Below, piece after piece: positions 36,591 to 46,598 of a stretch of 64,000 bases of DNA. Every line of letters begins with the position of its first letter. Within the stretch, counting starts at the first letter, position 1. Source of the stretch: Flavobacteriales bacterium. Lineage in GTDB: Bacteria; Bacteroidota; Bacteroidia; Flavobacteriales_D; Crocinitomicaceae. The position numbers were made by a program, and so were the translations under genes. Under the pieces are notes generated by a model. It ran no database searches, had not been told where the DNA came from, and was given only the letters and a program-made list of their open reading frames with translations. The stretch covers positions 1 through 64,000 of the forward strand of contig JAKSBJ010000097.1 in the NCBI GenBank assembly GCA_022361195.1, given 5' to 3'.

Positions 36591-38612
36591 TTATTTCAAG
36601 TACTTATCTAACCAGGCGTAGAATTCTCTGTGCCAGAACACCCCATTTTGAGGGGATAATACCCAGTGATTTTCATCCGGAAAGAGAATCATCTTACTCT
36701 CAATACGCTTAAGCTGGAGTAGTTGAAAAGCTTCCAATCCCTGGTTTAAAGGAACTCTAAAGTCTTTTTCTCCGTGGAAGATCAACATTGGCGTGTCCCA
36801 ATTAGCCGCAAGTTTGTGTGGAGAGTTCTTTTCGTATTCAGCCTTTAGGTGTTTCGCAAAATAAGGTCCACCTATGTCCTGGTTCGCAAAGAATAATTCT
36901 TCAGTTGTTCCATACCAGCTTTCAAGATTAAACAAACCACAATGTGAAATAAAGGTCTTGAATCTATTTTCATGAATTCCCGCCAGGTAATAAACTGAAT
37001 AACCACCATAACTTGCTCCAACAGCTCCTATTCTTTCTTCATCAATGTATGGTTCTTTCTTGAGTGAGTCAACTGCCGAAAGATAATCATCCATAGGTTG
37101 TCCTCCCCAATCTCTTGAAATGGCATCATTCCACTCTTGTCCAAAACCTGGTAATCCACGACGGTTAGGAGCAATGATGATATAATCATTTGCTGCCATT
37201 AACTGGAAGTTCCAACGATAAGAGAAAAACTGACTAACGGCAGATTGTGGTCCACCTTGACAATACAAAATGGCAGGATACTTTTTTGTCTCATCAAATC
37301 CTGGAGGATAAATCACCCAAACCAATTCTTTTTTCCCATCAGTCGTATTCACCCATCGTTTTTCAATTTTCCCAGTTTCCAAACCTTCATAGATATCCTT
37401 ATTGACATCGGTCAATTGCTTTTGCTCATTGTTTTTCAATTTAACTGAATAAATATCTGTTGGATGATTCATAGACTGACGTCCACCAATAAGATAATCT
37501 CCAGCAAAAGCAATTGAGGTATAGTTGTGTATACCTTCCGTTAATTGTGTCGCTTTTTTAGTTTCAAAATCATATTCATACAACTGATAAGTAGCTTCTG
37601 TCACTGATTTGAAGTACAATTTACTTCCATCAGCACCCCAACAAAAATCAGATACAGTAATATCCATGTCAGCTGTAATGTTTGTTTTAAGCTGAGAATT
37701 ATCATAAACAATAATGTCGTTTTTATCTGCCTCAAATCCGTCTTGTTCCATTGCCAACCAGGCTAACTTTCCATCTGATGAATAAGCTGGATTCATATCA
37801 TACCCCTTGTTGGCGTTAGTAAAGTTTTGGGTAGTATTAAGCAGGGTGTTATAAATAAAGATGTTGGAATTAGTACTCAGTGCATATTTATATCCCTTTT
37901 TCTTTTTAGCTGCATAAACTACAAAACGTCCATCCGCAGACCAATTGATTTGTTCCATTCCCCCAAAAGGCTTAATTGGCACGTCATGAATTTCATTAAA
38001 AGTGATGTCTTTTCCTTGTCCAACAACCTTTCCGTTTTCAATATTGGCAATAAAAAGGTGCGACCTCCATCCATCTTCCCATTCCCCCCAATGACGATAC
38101 ATCAAATCATCAATTACACGAGCATCCGACATTGGTAAGTCATCTGCATATTCGGTTGAATGAACTTTCTCCATTTTCACCTCTGAGACAAAAACAAGTT
38201 GATCTCCTTTAGGAGAATATTTAAATCCATTCACTCCTGATTTAATTTCCGAGATCTGCTCTATTCCACTTCCATCAGGATTCATCTCGTAGATATTTCT
38301 TCCATCCTCACCAGTCCAAATAAACCCGATTTTTTCTCCATCAGGTCGCCACTGTGCATCCCCCTCAGTTCCGGGAGTATTTGTAATTTGCTTAATCTTT
38401 CCTCCTTTTACCGGGATGGTATATAAATCACTCTCACTTTTATTGGTAGACAAATCGTATTTACGGATGCTGAACAAAATTTGAGTATGGTCGGGCGATA
38501 CCTGAATTCCTCCAATTCGTTTTATTTTCCACAACAATTCCGGTGTCATTCTGTTTTGTGCAAACGAAACCAAGGATCCGGCCAATGCAACAAGTGTGAT
38601 AAACTTTTTCAT
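36591..38612 (-). CDS. exported S9 family peptidase (prolyl oligopeptidase/acyl-peptidase type)
   Basis: The protein has 673 residues. It has a signal peptide (MKKFITLVALAGSLVSFAQ), then a beta-propeller of WD/TolB-like blades (residues 25-410, such as SPDHTQILFSIRK and YSPKGDQLVFVS). The C-terminal alpha/beta hydrolase domain has nucleophile GASYGGYS, Asp in HGEKDFRVP and His in DENHWVL. It should cleave short peptides in the periplasm. It lies 4 bases downstream of the permease gene, in a probable rbfA-permease-peptidase operon. Confidence 0.93.
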   Translation of the reverse strand: MKKFITLVALAGSLVSFAQNRMTPELLWKIKRIGGIQVSPDHTQILFSIRKYDLSTNKSESDLYTIPVKGGKIKQITNTPGTEGDAQWRPDGEKIGFIWTGEDGRNIYEMNPDGSGIEQISEIKSGVNGFKYSPKGDQLVFVSEVKMEKVHSTEYADDLPMSDARVIDDLMYRHWGEWEDGWRSHLFIANIENGKVVGQGKDITFNEIHDVPIKPFGGMEQINWSADGRFVVYAAKKKKGYKYALSTNSNIFIYNTLLNTTQNFTNANKGYDMNPAYSSDGKLAWLAMEQDGFEADKNDIIVYDNSQLKTNITADMDITVSDFCWGADGSKLYFKSVTEATYQLYEYDFETKKATQLTEGIHNYTSIAFAGDYLIGGRQSMNHPTDIYSVKLKNNEQKQLTDVNKDIYEGLETGKIEKRWVNTTDGKKELVWVIYPPGFDETKKYPAILYCQGGPQSAVSQFFSYRWNFQLMAANDYIIIAPNRRGLPGFGQEWNDAISRDWGGQPMDDYLSAVDSLKKEPYIDEERIGAVGASYGGYSVYYLAGIHENRFKTFISHCGLFNLESWYGTTEELFFANQDIGGPYFAKHLKAEYEKNSPHKLAANWDTPMLIFHGEKDFRVPLNQGLEAFQLLQLKRIESKMILFPDENHWVLSPQNGVFWHREFYAWLDKYLK

Positions 38613-38616
38613 TTCT

Positions 38617-39831
38617 TTATTTTACAATTCTTCGAATTAAAAACTTACTCGGTAAAAACGCCGCCAATGTACCAAACAAAAGCGTAATACTCAAAATTAA
38701 GATGAGATCTCCAAATTTAAAGGCGATTGGAAAAAACTCACTGTGACCACCTTCCATTGTAATAAACCCAAAGGTCATTTGAAGATAACAAATCAAGTAC
38801 CCTAGTCCTAAACCAAAAATCAATCCAAGTCCGTTAATCAACAATCCTTCATAGAAGAAAATGCGTTGTAACTGAACACGTTTAGCTCCCAAAGCAGTTA
38901 GTGTTGCCAAATTATCTTTCTTCTCCAAAACCAACATGGTAATGGAAGCCACCATATTAAAGGTTGCCAAAAAGAAAATGAATGCCAACAATAAAGTAGT
39001 GATCCACTTTTCACTTTTTGAAGTTTGATAGATCAGTTGATTTCGTTCAAGATTGGTCACCACCCTAAAATCATCTCCTAACATGCTGAGTAGTTCCAAT
39101 TTCTTATTCTCCAATTCAACTCCCTCCTTAAATTTCATTTCAACTGCTGTAATTTGATTCTCATAATTCATGATATCCGCAGCAAAGTCAATGGGAACCA
39201 ATAAAATCTCCTCATCCACATCATTGTTATAAGAGAAGGTTCCGACAATACCTATTTGGGAAGTAGAAAAAGCATCTGTACTGTTCCGAGAAATTTTTTT
39301 GTCTTTATTAGGAGAATAAATCGTAAAGGACTCCAAAGGTCCTTGCACCTCAAAAATATAAGCACTCAGCTTTTCCAAAGCACCAACTCCCACCAAACCC
39401 AATGGATTTTCTTTATTTCCGAGTGTTGTTAATCCATCTTCCAAATGCTGGTCCATTTCGGACATACTCAAAAAAGGCTTTTCAACTCCCTTTAACGTTC
39501 CAATCACGAATTGGTCTTCATGCCGGATAATGGCTATTTCTTCAATGACCTCTGAATAGTTTGCCAAACCTTCTACCTCATAAACCTCCTGTGGAATAAA
39601 ATGCCGATCGAAGGTTTTGGAGTGAGTGGACTCAATTTTTATATCTGGTTCAAAGGTACTGAAGAGTGAAATCACCAAATTTTCAATTCCATTAAAAGCA
39701 GACAATACAATGACCAAAGCAGCCGTTGAGATGGTAATTCCCAAAACTGAAATGCCCGATATAATGTTAATTACATTGTGTGTTTTTCGTGAAAACAGAT
39801 ATCGTCTCGCTATGAAAAATGAAGAATTCAC
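38617..39831 (-). CDS. LolC/LolE-like ABC transporter permease
   Basis: The protein has 404 residues. One N-terminal membrane helix (VINIISGISVLGITISTAALVIVLSAFNGIENL) is followed by a large periplasmic MacB_PCD-like domain and three C-terminal helices. The NMVASITMLVLEKKDNLATLTALGAKRVQLQRIFFYEG block is typical of FtsX/LolCE permeases. Such proteins work with an ATPase (LolD) to move lipoproteins to the outer membrane; the ATPase is not encoded here. It lies 6 bases after rbfA, an order common in Bacteroidota. Confidence 0.9.
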   Translation of the reverse strand: MNSSFFIARRYLFSRKTHNVINIISGISVLGITISTAALVIVLSAFNGIENLVISLFSTFEPDIKIESTHSKTFDRHFIPQEVYEVEGLANYSEVIEEIAIIRHEDQFVIGTLKGVEKPFLSMSEMDQHLEDGLTTLGNKENPLGLVGVGALEKLSAYIFEVQGPLESFTIYSPNKDKKISRNSTDAFSTSQIGIVGTFSYNNDVDEEILLVPIDFAADIMNYENQITAVEMKFKEGVELENKKLELLSMLGDDFRVVTNLERNQLIYQTSKSEKWITTLLLAFIFFLATFNMVASITMLVLEKKDNLATLTALGAKRVQLQRIFFYEGLLINGLGLIFGLGLGYLICYLQMTFGFITMEGGHSEFFPIAFKFGDLILILSITLLFGTLAAFLPSKFLIRRIVK

Positions 39832-39837
39832 CTACAA

Positions 39838-40176
39838 TTACTCGCTAAGTAGTTTATCTATTTCTTCGGCATAATCCAATGAGTCATCAATTCTGAAATC
39901 CAATTCAGGAATTCTTCGCAAACTTTTCCCCAATCTTTTTCCGAGATTATATCGTATTTCTCCCGCTTGACCCTTTAGGCCTTTATACACTTCCTTGATA
40001 TCCGGATGACCGAAAACGCTTAAAAACACTTTTGCATATGACATATCAGGTGAAACGCGAACAACTGTTACGGTTACCATAGCCCCCAAACAATACGTTC
40101 GGGCTTCTTCCCTAAAAATCTGACCTAATTCCTGCTGAATAACAGCTTCTATTTTCTTTTGTCTCACTGAGCTCAT
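39838..40176 (-). CDS. rbfA: 30S ribosome-binding factor RbfA
   Basis: The protein has 112 residues with the KH-like fold and motifs of RbfA: RQKKIEAVIQQELGQIF at the start, VTVVRVSPDMSYAKVFLSVF in the middle and RIPELDFRIDDSLDYAEEIDKLL at the end. It helps late 16S rRNA maturation and cold adaptation. It is the first gene of an operon with the permease and the S9 peptidase, divergent from the MsbA-like exporter. Confidence 0.95.
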   Translation of the reverse strand: MSSVRQKKIEAVIQQELGQIFREEARTYCLGAMVTVTVVRVSPDMSYAKVFLSVFGHPDIKEVYKGLKGQAGEIRYNLGKRLGKSLRRIPELDFRIDDSLDYAEEIDKLLSE

Positions 40177-40230
40177 AGCACAAAAATAGCAGAATGATTC
40201 TTAACCAACAGCATAAAACAATTATCCTTA

Positions 40231-40262
40231 TTTGACGTATGATTTAAATCTGGGTACATTTG
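40231..40262 (+). promoter_or_regulatory. promoter of the MsbA-like exporter
   Basis: TTTG (40231-40234), 20 bases, TACATTTG (40255-40262) is a full match to the Bacteroidota promoter TTTG-N(19-21)-TAnnTTTG. The ATG follows 29 bases later. Confidence 0.65.
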
Positions 40263-40290
40263 CAACTCATTTTAAAATTGAAGATTCAGA

Positions 40291-42141
40291 ATGAAAGGAT
40301 TTTTTCAGATAGTGAAATTGGCATTTATGCATCGATCAGCCTCGGTTTTGGTGATCGTATTTAATATCCTTTTTACCGTTTTCAATTTATTATCACTTGT
40401 ACTCTTTGTTCCATTTTTGAGTTTGATTTTTGAACCAGACCAACAAGAACAAATTACAGAAATGACCAAACCGATCTGGGAACATCGCGAAAATTTCTTT
40501 TCCTATTTTTCAGATTACTACAATTACCTCATGGCCGATTACATCGTGCAACATGGCAAAATTGGAGCCTTAGGTTTTATTTGCATTACGGTATTAATAG
40601 CCTTCTTTTTAAAGAACCTATTTCGTTATTGCGCCATTTATTTTCAATCCTTCATGCGAATGGCAGTTGTGCGGGATTTACGAGCCAATCTTTTTTTGAA
40701 ATCTACTACACTCCCAATATCTTATCATACCGAAGAAAAGAAGGGAGATATGCTCGCTCGAATGACATCAGATCTCAACGAAATTGAGGTAGCTGTGGTA
40801 AAAGGTTTAGAGATGGTTTTCCGGGACCCCTTTTCGATTGCTATTCATTTGGGGATATTGTTTTACTGGAGTACCAACCTTACCTTATTTTCTTTGATTT
40901 TGATGCCAATAAGTGGATTGATTATTTCACGAATTGGAAAAAGTTTAAAACGTACCTCAGCCAAGGGACAAAAACAAATGGGACAGCTTTTATCCATTAT
41001 TGAGGAGAGTTTGGGAGGAATTAGAATTATTAAAGCCTTTAATGCTGAAAAAACAGCCAAGAAACGTTTCGACAAAGAAAATCGACATCATCAAAGCTTA
41101 TTGACTCGTGCATTTAGAAAACGAGATTTATCGTCACCATTAAATGAGTTTTTAGGAGCATGTGTGCTATTGGGAATTGTATGGTACGGTGGACAAATCA
41201 TTATTGTAAACCAGCAAACAGGTGCTGGAATGAGCGGAAAGGAATTCATTGCCTTTATCATTGTTTTTTCTCAGTTACTGCGCCCTATTAGTAGTTTGGC
41301 TAACGGATTTGCTCACATAAGTAAAGGTTCAGCCTCATTAGACAGAATTAACGATATCTTAGATATTGAAGATAGCATCAAGAACCCTGAAAACCCTATT
41401 CATAAGAACTCCTTGGATGAATCAGTTTCTTTAGAGGATATCACTTTTGCTTATGCTGAAGAGGATGTCTTGAAAAAAGTAAACTTCGATCTTAAAAAGG
41501 GACAAGTTGTTGCTCTTGTTGGAGAATCAGGATCTGGAAAATCAACTATTTCAGATTTAATTCCGCGTTTCCACGATGTAAAATCAGGAGCGGTTAAAAT
41601 TGATGGTGTCAATGTCAAAGATTTGGATAAGGGAGATTTGAGAAGATTAATTTCAGTGGTAACTCAAGAGTCTATCTTATTCAATGAAACCATCCGAAAT
41701 AATATTGCCTTTGGAAATCCTGACGCTACTGAAGAAGAAATTATTCAGGCTGCTAAAATTGCCAATGCTCATGAATTCATCACTGGATTTGAAAATGGTT
41801 ACGATCAAAACATTGGAGACAGAGGTAATAAACTCTCAGGAGGTCAAAAACAACGAATTTCAATTGCCCGCGCTGTATTGTCCAACGCTCCAATTATGAT
41901 CTTGGACGAGGCTACCTCAGCTTTGGATACAGAGTCAGAAAGACTGGTTCAGGACGCTTTAAATAAATTGATGGAGAACAGAACTTCATTGGTTATTGCT
42001 CACCGACTGTCCACTATTCGTGATGCGGATAAAATCATCGTTTTGAAAAAAGGTGAAATTGTGGAAGAAGGTAGCCACGATGAACTCATTGCTAAAAATG
42101 GTTATTATAAATCGCTGTGTGAAATCCAGCAGGTTATTTAA
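40291..42141 (+). CDS. MsbA-like ABC exporter (fused permease and ATPase)
   Basis: The protein has 616 residues. The six-helix membrane domain covers residues 15-330 and the ATPase domain about 375-610. The latter has Walker A GESGSGKST, Q-loop VTQESILFNE, signature LSGGQKQR, Walker B IMILDEATSALD and H-loop IAHRLS. This is a type IV half-transporter that works as a homodimer and resembles MsbA, the lipid A flippase, although drug or lipid export in general is possible. It is monocistronic, with its own promoter. The stop overlaps the convergent DUF1501 gene by 4 bases. Confidence 0.93.
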   Translation: MKGFFQIVKLAFMHRSASVLVIVFNILFTVFNLLSLVLFVPFLSLIFEPDQQEQITEMTKPIWEHRENFFSYFSDYYNYLMADYIVQHGKIGALGFICITVLIAFFLKNLFRYCAIYFQSFMRMAVVRDLRANLFLKSTTLPISYHTEEKKGDMLARMTSDLNEIEVAVVKGLEMVFRDPFSIAIHLGILFYWSTNLTLFSLILMPISGLIISRIGKSLKRTSAKGQKQMGQLLSIIEESLGGIRIIKAFNAEKTAKKRFDKENRHHQSLLTRAFRKRDLSSPLNEFLGACVLLGIVWYGGQIIIVNQQTGAGMSGKEFIAFIIVFSQLLRPISSLANGFAHISKGSASLDRINDILDIEDSIKNPENPIHKNSLDESVSLEDITFAYAEEDVLKKVNFDLKKGQVVALVGESGSGKSTISDLIPRFHDVKSGAVKIDGVNVKDLDKGDLRRLISVVTQESILFNETIRNNIAFGNPDATEEEIIQAAKIANAHEFITGFENGYDQNIGDRGNKLSGGQKQRISIARAVLSNAPIMILDEATSALDTESERLVQDALNKLMENRTSLVIAHRLSTIRDADKIIVLKKGEIVEEGSHDELIAKNGYYKSLCEIQQVI

Positions 42142-43316
42142 AACAACCCCAATTCATCAAACTTTCGCTTTAGTACCATTTCGGAGTCAACTCCCAAGGA
42201 GTGCTGTAATACTTCCTGGTAAACTTGCCTGAAATCAACTTTGTATTTTGGATCACCTTTGTCCAAATCAGAAAGATCAATTTGATTGTACGAATGAGCC
42301 TTTTGGCTAAGGTCAGTATCAATCAAAAACAACACATTGGCAGCTCCATGATCGGTTCCGCGACTGGCGTTTTCTTTTAGTCTTCGTCCAAATTCTGAAA
42401 AAATCATAATGGTTGTTTCTTTCAACAGTCCATCTTTCTCCAAATCCTTTACAAAGGCCGAAACACCTGCATCTAGTTCTTCCATTAATCGATCATGTGC
42501 CCATTGTTGATTCACATGCGTATCAAATCCACCCAAAGAAGTATAAAAAACAGGAGTTTGAATGTCAGATTTGATCAAAGTCGCCACCTCTTTCAGCTTC
42601 TTTCCTAAATTCCCCGATCCGTAATCACTATCATTGGTTTTGAGACGATATTGATCATAAATATAGGCAGCCGAATTCTTAGTATCTTCAAATACTTTGT
42701 ACATGAATTGAAGTTCAGAATCAGCAGCCTCAGGAGCTTGCAACTGCTTAAAATAATCTGAATGAACCGTATCATAAAAGGCTCGTGGATTGGTTAATGC
42801 AATTCCTGCTCGCTCTTTACCTTTCATTGCCAAAGACAAAGACCCATCCCACTCAATCGACTCAAAAGCATGTGTACAGTTGTTGTCTAAATAACGTCCT
42901 AACCAACCGCTTTGCCAGTTTTCGTCCGAATTACTCGCCGTATGCCAAATATCCATTGACCTAAAGTGTGATCGATTCGGATTTGGATAACCTACTGAAT
43001 TGATAATAGACACCAATCCTTTATCATACAACGCTTTCATTCCTGGTAACTTCTTGTTCCACCCAAAACGATCATCTAACTTCAATAAAGCTTCTAGCTT
43101 ATGTCCTATTTGACTTCGGTTTTGATAATACTCATCCAGGCCATGCGGAACAATTGTATTTAAACCATCATTACCTCCGGAGAGTTGAATAACAACCAAG
43201 CGCTTTTTACCCAGGCTCAAAGATGAACCCAAAGTATTCGCTCTTAAAAATGATGGGACAAATAAAGTTCCGGCAGTAATCAATCCCGTTTTCTGTAAAA
43301 ATTCTCTTCTTCTCAT
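42138..43316 (-). CDS. DUF1501 family protein, Tat-exported
   Basis: The protein has 392 residues. A twin-arginine signal (RRREFLQKTGLITAGTLFVP) shows export in folded form. The body has the alkaline-phosphatase/sulfatase-like signature of DUF1501: VVIQLSGGNDGLNTIVPHG, SLGGFDTHVNQ, MIFSEFGRRLKEN and GTDHGAANVLFLI. Metal binding is likely, but the activity is not established. It is 3 bases downstream of a DUF1800 gene; the DUF1800/DUF1501 pair is widespread and conserved, so the two are believed to work together. Confidence 0.92.
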   Translation of the reverse strand: MRRREFLQKTGLITAGTLFVPSFLRANTLGSSLSLGKKRLVVIQLSGGNDGLNTIVPHGLDEYYQNRSQIGHKLEALLKLDDRFGWNKKLPGMKALYDKGLVSIINSVGYPNPNRSHFRSMDIWHTASNSDENWQSGWLGRYLDNNCTHAFESIEWDGSLSLAMKGKERAGIALTNPRAFYDTVHSDYFKQLQAPEAADSELQFMYKVFEDTKNSAAYIYDQYRLKTNDSDYGSGNLGKKLKEVATLIKSDIQTPVFYTSLGGFDTHVNQQWAHDRLMEELDAGVSAFVKDLEKDGLLKETTIMIFSEFGRRLKENASRGTDHGAANVLFLIDTDLSQKAHSYNQIDLSDLDKGDPKYKVDFRQVYQEVLQHSLGVDSEMVLKRKFDELGLF

Positions 43317-43319
43317 CGT

Positions 43320-44654
43320 CTATGTCAATTGGAAATCGGGGGTTGATAATAAATGAATAACCGTTTTTTTATCATTGGTTGATTCGGCTTGCTTTAACTG
43401 AGGATTATTACTCCGAATCAAAACATCGTATATATTCACTCCCTGATTTCGTTTCCAAAACAAATCCCAATCAACTTCCTGATAAAACTTTACATCTCTT
43501 TTTTTGGCTTTGGACTTAAGCATTTCATCCAATTCTGGACTGAGTTCATCCATGATATATCCCCTGTTCAAAATCAATGAACCCAAACGTAATCTAAAAG
43601 CCAATCGGGAAGAGTCAATCCATTGCCTTCCTCCAGCCCATCCTGCAACATTTGGTGGATCAAATAAAACCTGTCCTAAATAATGTTGTAAACCCATTAC
43701 AGATTTGACATCCTCAAAACGAAAGTCAAACATTTTGCAATAAACCACCGCCAGCTCAATGGGACTTTTAACCATTCGACCTTGCTTTTGATAAAACCAA
43801 TCTGCCTTAAACAAATGCTTCATCATACTGCTTATGTCATAATTGGAATTGTACAACACATTAGATAACTCTTTCACCTCAGTGTGAATTACCTCTTCTT
43901 GAACAAAATATTTATAGATTTTAAAAGCTATTCTTTCAGCACATTTTGGGTTTTCTAAGATCATCTCCAGCACATCTTCTCCGTTAAAATTTCCTCGTTT
44001 ACCAAAAATTTCTTTTTCACCATTGTCATGAAGCTTAGCGACCACTCGATGCTCTCCATCCCTATAAGTCCATCCTGTAAAAGCCCGAGCAATTTCTACG
44101 ACATCTTTTTCGGTATAATCTACATCTCGCCCTAAAGTGAACAATTCACATAACTCCCTTGCAAAATCTTCATTAGGACTGGCTTTTTTATTTTGTTTGA
44201 GATGGAGATATTCAATCATCGCCCCCGAACGAGAAACGGCATAAAGTAAATCCCGGAAGTTTCCCAATGCATTTTCACGAAGAAGATTATTCATCTCCAT
44301 GGTTCGATAGGGATTTTGAACTGTGCGACAGGCAAAATGTCCATGCCAAAACAGGGTCATTTTTTCAATCAATCCCTTATCCTCATCTGCCATTTGACTT
44401 AACCACATTAGGTTGAGTTTTTTAACTTCTGCCCGCATCTTCTTACGCAACTCCCTTCTCTTCTTCTCCGATTTTGCCTTTTCCTTCATTTCAGCTTCTG
44501 AAGGTAAATCAAGTACTATGGGACTTTTTACCTGTCTCTTAAATAAGTCATCCACATCTTTCTCCAAAGATCGTGATGGCTTTATTTCGTCATGATGAAC
44601 AAAAAAGGATGCTCGACTGTACAAATGATATTTATTCAACAATGTATTCTCCAT
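43320..44654 (-). CDS. DUF1800 family protein
   Basis: The protein has 444 residues and is mostly helical. Family motifs are MTLFWHGHFACR, NPNEDFA-like SPNEDFARELCELFTLG, YTEKDVVEIARAFTGWTY and LGQVLFDPPNVAGWAGGRQWID. It has no N-terminal signal peptide, although its partner is a Tat substrate; it may stay inside or be carried out with DUF1501. First gene of a two-gene operon. The function is unknown. Confidence 0.92.
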   Translation of the reverse strand: MENTLLNKYHLYSRASFFVHHDEIKPSRSLEKDVDDLFKRQVKSPIVLDLPSEAEMKEKAKSEKKRRELRKKMRAEVKKLNLMWLSQMADEDKGLIEKMTLFWHGHFACRTVQNPYRTMEMNNLLRENALGNFRDLLYAVSRSGAMIEYLHLKQNKKASPNEDFARELCELFTLGRDVDYTEKDVVEIARAFTGWTYRDGEHRVVAKLHDNGEKEIFGKRGNFNGEDVLEMILENPKCAERIAFKIYKYFVQEEVIHTEVKELSNVLYNSNYDISSMMKHLFKADWFYQKQGRMVKSPIELAVVYCKMFDFRFEDVKSVMGLQHYLGQVLFDPPNVAGWAGGRQWIDSSRLAFRLRLGSLILNRGYIMDELSPELDEMLKSKAKKRDVKFYQEVDWDLFWKRNQGVNIYDVLIRSNNPQLKQAESTNDKKTVIHLLSTPDFQLT

Positions 44655-44696
44655 ACTTATTTAATCAGACCAAAAAGTAAGCCAGAGGTTTAAATC

Positions 44697-45539
44697 TTAG
44701 AATCGTTTTCGATAATCTGACGGCTTCATTTTTTTATAGGACCTAAACTTTCTATTAAAGTTAGAGATGTTATTAAAGCCAGACAAATCAGCTATTTCAG
44801 CAATGCTTAAATCCCGCTTTTTCAATAACAATTTACAGGCATGTTCAAGGCGAATTTCAGTTAATAATTGAACAAAGGTTTTATTCGTTCTCAGTTTAAA
44901 AAAACGACAAAAGGCATTGGTCGTCATATTGGCTACTGATGCCACTTCCTCCAATGAGATTTCGCGGTGAAACTCATTCAAGGCTAACTGCATTACTGCC
45001 GACATCCTTGCTCCCTGATCCTCGGAGTATTTTTTAGAATGGATAAAAGTTGTTAAGACCTCTTTCTCCGATTCAGTGATTAGCTTCATAATATCCAAAA
45101 AGAGAATAAAGCGTCCCAGTTTGGTTTCTTTTTTCAATTGCTCAAATCTGTTTTTAATAATGTCTTTTTGAGTCAAAAGCCTTATACCTCCACCTAAGCC
45201 ATTTAACAGCCTTCTCAAATCTTTAAGTTCATCCAATTCAAAAAAATCCCTTCCAAAGGAATCCCGACTAAAAAAAAGCGTCAACATATGCGAGTCACCT
45301 TCTATTCCAAGGTCTGATTTAAACAGATGTGGTATATTACTCCCTATTACATAAATATCCCCCATTCCATACCTATGAACCGAATCTCCAACCATTAATT
45401 CTCCTTCTCCATTTATAATAATTGAGATTTGAATTTCTTCATGTTGATGCAATTTGTCGTAAAAAGCCCTTACCTTATCTACCTGATAAATAAGAGCAGA
45501 ACTATCTGGCTTTGGAATGTTAAATGGTAATACCTTCAT
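44697..45539 (-). CDS. AraC family regulator, probable regulator of hydroxyproline catabolism
   Basis: The protein has 280 residues from ATG 45539 (MKVLPFNIPKPD); the frame is open to 45608. It has an N-terminal cupin-like sensor domain (HQHEEIQISIIINGEGELMVGD, YGMGDIYVIGSNIPHLF) and a C-terminal pair of helix-turn-helix motifs (ISLEEVASVANMTTNAFCRFFK and LSIAEIADLSGFNNISNFNRKFRSYKKMKPSDYRKRF). It is divergent from the hydroxyproline operon, with 135 bases between, and is the obvious regulator of it. Confidence 0.9.
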   Translation of the reverse strand: MKVLPFNIPKPDSSALIYQVDKVRAFYDKLHQHEEIQISIIINGEGELMVGDSVHRYGMGDIYVIGSNIPHLFKSDLGIEGDSHMLTLFFSRDSFGRDFFELDELKDLRRLLNGLGGGIRLLTQKDIIKNRFEQLKKETKLGRFILFLDIMKLITESEKEVLTTFIHSKKYSEDQGARMSAVMQLALNEFHREISLEEVASVANMTTNAFCRFFKLRTNKTFVQLLTEIRLEHACKLLLKKRDLSIAEIADLSGFNNISNFNRKFRSYKKMKPSDYRKRF

Positions 45540-45646
45540 TAAAACTATGCTTATTTTACACCTTTTTACTAAAATATACTTTTCAAAAGGATAAAATAGT
45601 ATCAACAATAGATAATTCCGAAAAAAAATATTCGTTTTAGCATTTT

Positions 45647-45654
45647 TAAATTTG
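45647..45654 (+). promoter_or_regulatory. -7 box of the hydroxyproline operon
   Basis: TAAATTTG matches TAnnTTTG exactly, 20 bases before the ATG at 45675. The expected -33 TTTG is missing (only A-rich sequence and TTCG), as is usual for promoters that need an activator such as the divergent AraC protein. An 11-base palindrome, CTTTTCAAAAG (45579-45589), lies upstream. Confidence 0.45.
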
Positions 45655-45674
45655 TTTCACTAAAAGAGAAGACT

Positions 45675-46598
45675 ATGGGAATAAACTGGAGCGGGGTTAT
45701 GCCCGCTGTTACAACAAAGTTCACAGATGATGATCAACTAGACTTGGCAACATTTGAACTCAACGTAAAAGCTCAACTAGAAGCAGGTGTACATGGAATT
45801 ATTTTGGGAGGAACTTTAGGAGAAGCCAGCACTTTGTCTGATAATGAAAAAAGAACATTGGTCAGAGAATGTGTCCGCATTGTGGAAGGTAAAGTTCCAG
45901 TGATTATTAACATCGCTGAGCAAACTACAAAAGCTGCTGTTGAAGCTGCAGCCAAAGCTGAGGAGGATGGAGCAAAAGGATTAATGATGTTACCTCCTAT
46001 GCGGTATAAGGCAGACGCCAGAGAAACTGTAGCTTATTATAAAGCTGTAGCTCAAAGTACCTCATTGCCCATTATGGTTTACAACAATCCAGTTGATTAT
46101 GGAATTAAGGTAACACTGGATATGTTTGCCGACTTGGTTGAGCATGACAATATTCAAGCTGTTAAAGAATCTACACGCGATTTATCTAACATTAGTCGAT
46201 TAAAAAATCGTTTTGGAGATCGTATCAAAATTTTATCCGGTGTAGACACCCTGGCACTTGAAAGTTTATTGATGGGAGCTGACGGATGGGTGGCCGGATT
46301 AGTATGTGCCTTCCCAGCAGAGACAGTCGCTATTTATGAATTGGCTAAGGCAGGACGTCCAGAAGAGGCCATTGAGATTTATCGTTGGTTCTTGCCTTTA
46401 TTAGAGTTGGATATTAACAGCAAATTGGTTCAGAATATAAAACTCGCCGAGGTAGCAACGGGCTTGGGAACAGAAAATGTTCGAGCACCACGTTTACCGC
46501 TTATTGGAGAAGAAAGGCAAAATGTTTTAAGAATTATTGAAGAAGGATTAGCCAGTCGTCCTACTTTACCAGACTATAAAAAATTAGCAACCGTATGA
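45675..46598 (+). CDS. DapA-family lyase, probable 1-pyrroline-4-hydroxy-2-carboxylate deaminase
   Basis: The protein has 307 residues with the TIM-barrel fold of the DHDPS/N-acetylneuraminate lyase family. The Schiff-base Lys is Lys164 (QAVKESTRD), the conserved Tyr is Tyr136 (VYNNP), and GGTLGEASTLS is the phosphate-loop-like motif. Neighbours for epimerisation, oxidation and semialdehyde dehydrogenation of hydroxyproline point to deamination of 1-pyrroline-4-hydroxy-2-carboxylate to 2-oxoglutarate semialdehyde, not to lysine synthesis. It overlaps the next gene by 4 bases. Confidence 0.85.
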   Translation: MGINWSGVMPAVTTKFTDDDQLDLATFELNVKAQLEAGVHGIILGGTLGEASTLSDNEKRTLVRECVRIVEGKVPVIINIAEQTTKAAVEAAAKAEEDGAKGLMMLPPMRYKADARETVAYYKAVAQSTSLPIMVYNNPVDYGIKVTLDMFADLVEHDNIQAVKESTRDLSNISRLKNRFGDRIKILSGVDTLALESLLMGADGWVAGLVCAFPAETVAIYELAKAGRPEEAIEIYRWFLPLLELDINSKLVQNIKLAEVATGLGTENVRAPRLPLIGEERQNVLRIIEEGLASRPTLPDYKKLATV